A program made the position numbers and the translations under genes. A DNA stretch of 64,000 nt, from contig NZ_SOZD01000004.1 in assembly GCF_004519335.1 (NCBI RefSeq), positions 124,001 through 188,000 of the forward strand. Reading direction: 5' to 3'. This stretch comes from Jiella endophytica. GTDB lineage: Bacteria; Pseudomonadota; Alphaproteobacteria; Rhizobiales; Rhizobiaceae. Under the pieces are notes generated by a model. That model was not told the DNA's origin and searched no databases. It worked only from the letters and a program-made list of their open reading frames with translations. Positions 61,314-64,000 of this stretch are shown in pieces. How positions within the stretch are numbered: position 1 is the first letter of the stretch; every line of letters starts with the position of its first letter.

Positions 61314-61444
61314 GTGATTCGCAAGCGAGGTTCTGAGCTGGCTTTGTTCATCCGTTCTGTCGAATTGAACGGACTCCTGTGAAAGGTCATCGCTCCAAGA
61401 GAAGCCGCCGCATCGAGGAACGCGCTTTACCAATTTGTAAAAAA

Positions 61445-61459
61445 TGTGCATTTTGCACA
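61445..61459. promoter_or_regulatory. Candidate antitoxin operator
   Basis: TGTGCA (61445-61450) and TGCACA (61454-61459) form a perfect dyad around TTT, 35 bp before the antitoxin start and next to an AT-rich stretch (TTTGTAAAAAA). Such a palindrome fits autorepression by a Phd/YefM-type protein. Confidence 0.45.
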
Positions 61460-61493
61460 CGTAGATTCGGGGTTCCGTTTGCGGAGATTGGCC

Positions 61494-61817
61494 TTGAAGA
61501 CGTTCTCCATGACTTCCCTCTCACACTCGACGTCGACGGTGACGAGCGCCGCCGACCGAGAGGTCGTCGCGCTGACCCATCACGGCCGCGAGAAGTACGT
61601 TCTGATGCGTGTGGAGGAATACGAAAAGCTGGCGCAACGCGGCCGCGACCCGCGCCATGTAGGATATGTGGACGAGATGCCGGAGCCTCTTCGCGAGCTT
61701 TTTTTGGGGCAGGTTCGCGATCGTTCCGTCGGCGACCTCAACCTCGTGGAAGGCGAGGCAAGCTACGATCCGTCCCATCGTGTCCAGCTTATCGCGGATG
61801 ATGACCAAGTCGGCTGA
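61494..61817 (+). CDS. Phd/YefM-like antitoxin candidate
   Basis: This is a 107-residue protein that starts, from a TTG with GGAG 7 bases upstream, as MKTFSMTSLSHSTSTVTSAA. The next part, REVVALTHHGREKYVLMRVEEYEKLAQRG, matches the Phd core (x-V-x-x-T-x-x-G-R-x-x-x-V-L-x-x-x-E-Y-E-x-L). The C-terminal half (EMPEPLRELFLGQVRDRSVG onward) would bind the toxin. An ATG at 61509 is an alternative start. It lies 6 bp before a PemK-like gene. Antitoxins of this type repress their own operon. Confidence 0.75.
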   Translation: MKTFSMTSLSHSTSTVTSAADREVVALTHHGREKYVLMRVEEYEKLAQRGRDPRHVGYVDEMPEPLRELFLGQVRDRSVGDLNLVEGEASYDPSHRVQLIADDDQVG

Positions 61818-61823
61818 AGCCTA

Positions 61824-62243
61824 ATGCGAGTGACGGGTTCGGTCTTCGCCTATCCCTATCTCTGGATGGTGGAGGAAGCGAAGGGCATCCGCGACGCCAA
61901 GGATCGCACCACCTGTTTGGCGATCCGCCGCGACGTTGGGGGCGCGGACGGCACGACGACTCATCTCATGCTGCTCGGCATTACGGATCAGCTCTGGAAA
62001 GGACAAAAGGCCGTCGAAGTACCGGACACCGAAAAACGCCGGGCGGGCCTGAACCCCAAGCGCCCGGCTTTCGTCGTCGTCAGCGAATACAATTACGACG
62101 TCCTGCCGCATTCCTGGCATTACGCACCCGGCACGAAGACCTACGGATCGTTCAGCTCGAAGTTCTGCAAAGACATCGCCGAGGCCCTGAAAGCCCTCTC
62201 CCGACAGGGTGGCCTCGCGAAAGTAGACCGAACGCGTGCTTGA
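61824..62243 (+). CDS. PemK/MazF-like toxin candidate
   Basis: The 139-residue product starts MRVTGSVFAYPYLWMVEEAK, then DRTTCLAIRRD, THLMLLGITDQ, VEVPDTEKRRAGLNPKRPAF and VVVSEYNYDVLPHSWHYAPG. The pattern of an N-terminal Y-L-W, an R-x-x-x-C-L-A strand, a central I-T strand and EYN resembles a diverged group annotated elsewhere as PemK-like plasmid-maintenance toxins. Typical PemK/MazF proteins are RNA endonucleases of about 110-120 residues. Identification is by pattern and by pairing with a Phd-like gene 6 bp upstream. It may instead be a conserved protein without toxin activity. Confidence 0.6.
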   Translation: MRVTGSVFAYPYLWMVEEAKGIRDAKDRTTCLAIRRDVGGADGTTTHLMLLGITDQLWKGQKAVEVPDTEKRRAGLNPKRPAFVVVSEYNYDVLPHSWHYAPGTKTYGSFSSKFCKDIAEALKALSRQGGLAKVDRTRA

Positions 62244-62271
62244 CTGCTTGCAAGGCCGCCACGAACGGCGA

Positions 62272-62301
62272 ACGGCGCGGGCCGTTTCGGACCCGCGCCG
62301 T
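62272..62301. terminator. Terminator hairpin between the toxin gene and clpB
   Basis: ACGGCGCGGG (62272-62281) pairs perfectly with CCCGCGCCGT (62292-62301), loop CCGTTTCGGA, between the convergent toxin and clpB genes. Runs of T are weak on both sides, so it may act as a shared bidirectional stop. Confidence 0.55.
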
Positions 62302-62329
62302 CAGTTCGTTCAGGTGACGCAGTGGCGGC

Positions 62330-64000
62330 TCAAGCCGCCACCCGGTCGCCCTCGCTGCCGGTCTTCGAGCCGACGACGTAGAAGCTCAGCCGGTCGGTGC
62401 CGGCGGAGATCTTCACCGTCTGCTCGTCCCTGACCTCGCCGAGCAGGATCTTCTCGGCGAGCGGGTCCTGCACCTCGCGCTGGATGACCCGCTTTAAGGG
62501 CCGCGCGCCATAGGCGGGGTCGTAGCCCTTCTGGGCGAGCCACTCGCGGGCCGTCTCGTCGAGTTCCAGATGGATCTTGCGATCGGTGAGCAGCTTTTCC
62601 AGCCGCGCCATCTGGATGTCGACGATCGCGCCCATCTCCGAGCGATGCAGCCTGTGGAACAGGATGACGTCGTCGACGCGGTTGAGGAATTCCGGCCGGA
62701 AGGCCGAGCGGACCACCGCCATCACCTGTTCGCGCGCGGCTTCCGCATTCTCGTCCTCGCCGAGCGCCACCAGGAACTCGGACCCGAGGTTCGAGGTCAT
62801 GATGATCAGGGTGTTGCGGAAGTCGACCGTCCGCCCCTGCCCGTCCGTCAGCCGACCGTCGTCGAGCACCTGCAGGAGCACGTTGAAGACGTCCGGATGG
62901 GCCTTCTCGATCTCGTCGAAGAGGATCACCTGATAGGGCCGGCGCCGCACCGCTTCGGTCAGCGCGCCGCCTTCCTCGTAGCCGACATAGCCCGGAGGCG
63001 CGCCGATCAGCCGGGCGACCGAGTGCTTCTCCATATATTCCGACATGTCGATGCGCACCATCGCCGCCTCGTCGTCGAAGAGGAAGCTCGCGAGCGCCTT
63101 GGTCAGCTCGGTCTTGCCGACGCCGGTCGGTCCGAGGAACATGAAGGAGCCGATCGGCCGGTTGGGATCCTGCAGCCCGGCGCGGGCCCGCCTGACGGCC
63201 CGCGACACGGCCTGCACCGCCTCGCCCTGGCCGACGACGCGCTTCTGCAGCGAATCCTCCATGCGCAGGAGCTTGTCGCGCTCGCCTTCGAGCATGCGGT
63301 CGACCGGAATGCCGGTCCAGCGCGAGACGACCTGGGCGATGTGGTCGGCCGAAACCGTCTCCTCGACCATCGAGCCGGATTTCGCGCCGTCGCTCGCCTC
63401 GGCCTCCTTCAGCGCCGCCTCGAGCTTGGGGATCTCGCCATAGGCGAGCTCGCCCGCCCGCTGGAACTCGCCCTTGCGCTGGGCAATGGCAAGCTCGTTG
63501 CGGGACTCGTCGAGACGCTTCTTCAGGTCGGCCGCCTGGCCGAGCTTCGACTTCTCCGCCTGCCAGGCCTGGGTGATCCGGTCGGACTCTTCCTCCAGAT
63601 TGGCGAGTTCGCCTTCCAGACGCTCGAGCCGGTCCTTGGACGCGTCGTCGGTCTCCTTCTTCAGCGCCTCGCGCTCGATCTTCAGCTGCATGATGCGGCG
63701 GTCGATCTCGTCGAGCTCCTCGGGCTTGGAATCGACCTGCATCCTGAGACGCGCGGCACCCTCGTCCACGAGGTCGATGGCCTTGTCCGGCAGGAAACGG
63801 TCGGTGATGTAGCGGTTCGACAGCTGCGCCGCGGCGACGAGGGCGCTATCCGAAATGCGCACCTGATGATGCTGCTCGTACTTCTCCTTCAGGCCGCGCA
63901 GGATCGAGATCGTGTCCTCGACCGTCGGCTCCGAGACGAAGACCGGCTGGAACCGCCTTGCGAGCGCCGGGTCCTTCTCGACGTGCTTGCGGTATTCGTC
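62330..64000 (-). CDS. clpB: ATP-dependent chaperone ClpB (5' part outside window)
   Basis: ClpB is the hexameric AAA+ disaggregase that works with DnaK to rescue aggregated proteins. The 556 codons visible contain the end of the first ATPase domain ([40 protein letters not shown]), the long coiled-coil middle domain with [20 protein letters not shown], and the second AAA+ domain with Walker [10 protein letters not shown], Walker [27 protein letters not shown] and the sensor-2 region [10 protein letters not shown]. The gene runs off the right edge, so its start and promoter are not seen. Length and motifs match the family. Confidence 0.96.
   Translation of the reverse strand, partial: DEYRKHVEKDPALARRFQPVFVSEPTVEDTISILRGLKEKYEQHHQVRISDSALVAAAQLSNRYITDRFLPDKAIDLVDEGAARLRMQVDSKPEELDEIDRRIMQLKIEREALKKETDDASKDRLERLEGELANLEEESDRITQAWQAEKSKLGQAADLKKRLDESRNELAIAQRKGEFQRAGELAYGEIPKLEAALKEAEASDGAKSGSMVEETVSADHIAQVVSRWTGIPVDRMLEGERDKLLRMEDSLQKRVVGQGEAVQAVSRAVRRARAGLQDPNRPIGSFMFLGPTGVGKTELTKALASFLFDDEAAMVRIDMSEYMEKHSVARLIGAPPGYVGYEEGGALTEAVRRRPYQVILFDEIEKAHPDVFNVLLQVLDDGRLTDGQGRTVDFRNTLIIMTSNLGSEFLVALGEDENAEAAREQVMAVVRSAFRPEFLNRVDDVILFHRLHRSEMGAIVDIQMARLEKLLTDRKIHLELDETAREWLAQKGYDPAYGARPLKRVIQREVQDPLAEKILLGEVRDEQTVKISAGTDRLSFYVVGSKTGSEGDRVAA

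Overview
The window is high-GC bacterial chromosome, and its gene content points to an alphaproteobacterium of the order Hyphomicrobiales (Rhizobiales). The supporting evidence is an opgG/opgH/opgC periplasmic-glucan locus, cobalamin genes of the aerobic type combined with cbiD, several small proteins of the kind found in rhizobia, and palindromic intergenic elements. A bchI-bchD-bchO set suggests a relative of aerobic anoxygenic phototrophs; an Aurantimonadaceae-like organism is one guess and is not proven. No rRNA, tRNA, CRISPR array, IS element, integrase or phage gene was found, so most of the window looks like ordinary chromosome.

Layout, 0-12 kb: the end of a taurine/nitrate/sulfonate-type ABC importer (permease and ATPase), leuC, a large TPR-repeat protein on the minus strand, a PfkB sugar kinase, an exported SH3 protein and a small lipoprotein, then a compact pabB-pabA-pabC operon for 4-aminobenzoate. 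This operon converges on a divergent dihydrofolate-reductase-like gene, giving a small folate island. 12-25 kb: MarR regulator, galM-like epimerase, the opgG-(small ORF)-opgH-opgC operon, an OFA-family transporter with its 40-residue small subunit, a two-component system, and a membrane hydroxylase followed by a Cys-rich secreted protein. 25-34 kb: a secreted repeat protein, mmsA with a divergent LysR regulator, transglutaminase, cold-shock protein, hemolysin III homologue, a run of very small genes, and a gene-poor stretch (about 31.9-33.9 kb) rich in inverted repeats.

34-56 kb is dominated by tetrapyrrole metabolism. cobT and cobS are divergent at 36-38 kb. cobD, cobC and cobB overlap by 4 bp each, divergent from cbiD and cobK, with cobM after them (45.5-51.8 kb). 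bchI-bchD-bchO (52-55.8 kb) follow directly. Between these blocks lie a CopG-like regulator with an esterase, a sugar porter, a lipid kinase/phosphoesterase/MFS operon joined by TGATG stop-start junctions, and a chromosomal class A beta-lactamase. 56-64 kb: an exported vanadium-haloperoxidase-like protein, a MATE exporter, a stand-alone ClpP paralogue, an ArsR-SRPBCC pair, a probable Phd/PemK-type toxin-antitoxin pair, and the C-terminal part of clpB running off the right edge.

The most unusual points are: the N-terminal LAMP-motif region of OpgH appears as a separate upstream ORF; the TPR protein has nearly identical 144-bp coding repeats; the bch chelatase genes sit against the cobalamin genes; several genes are far too small for routine annotation (40, 46, 56, 78 and 89 residues); and there are well-placed perfect inverted repeats upstream of regulator genes.
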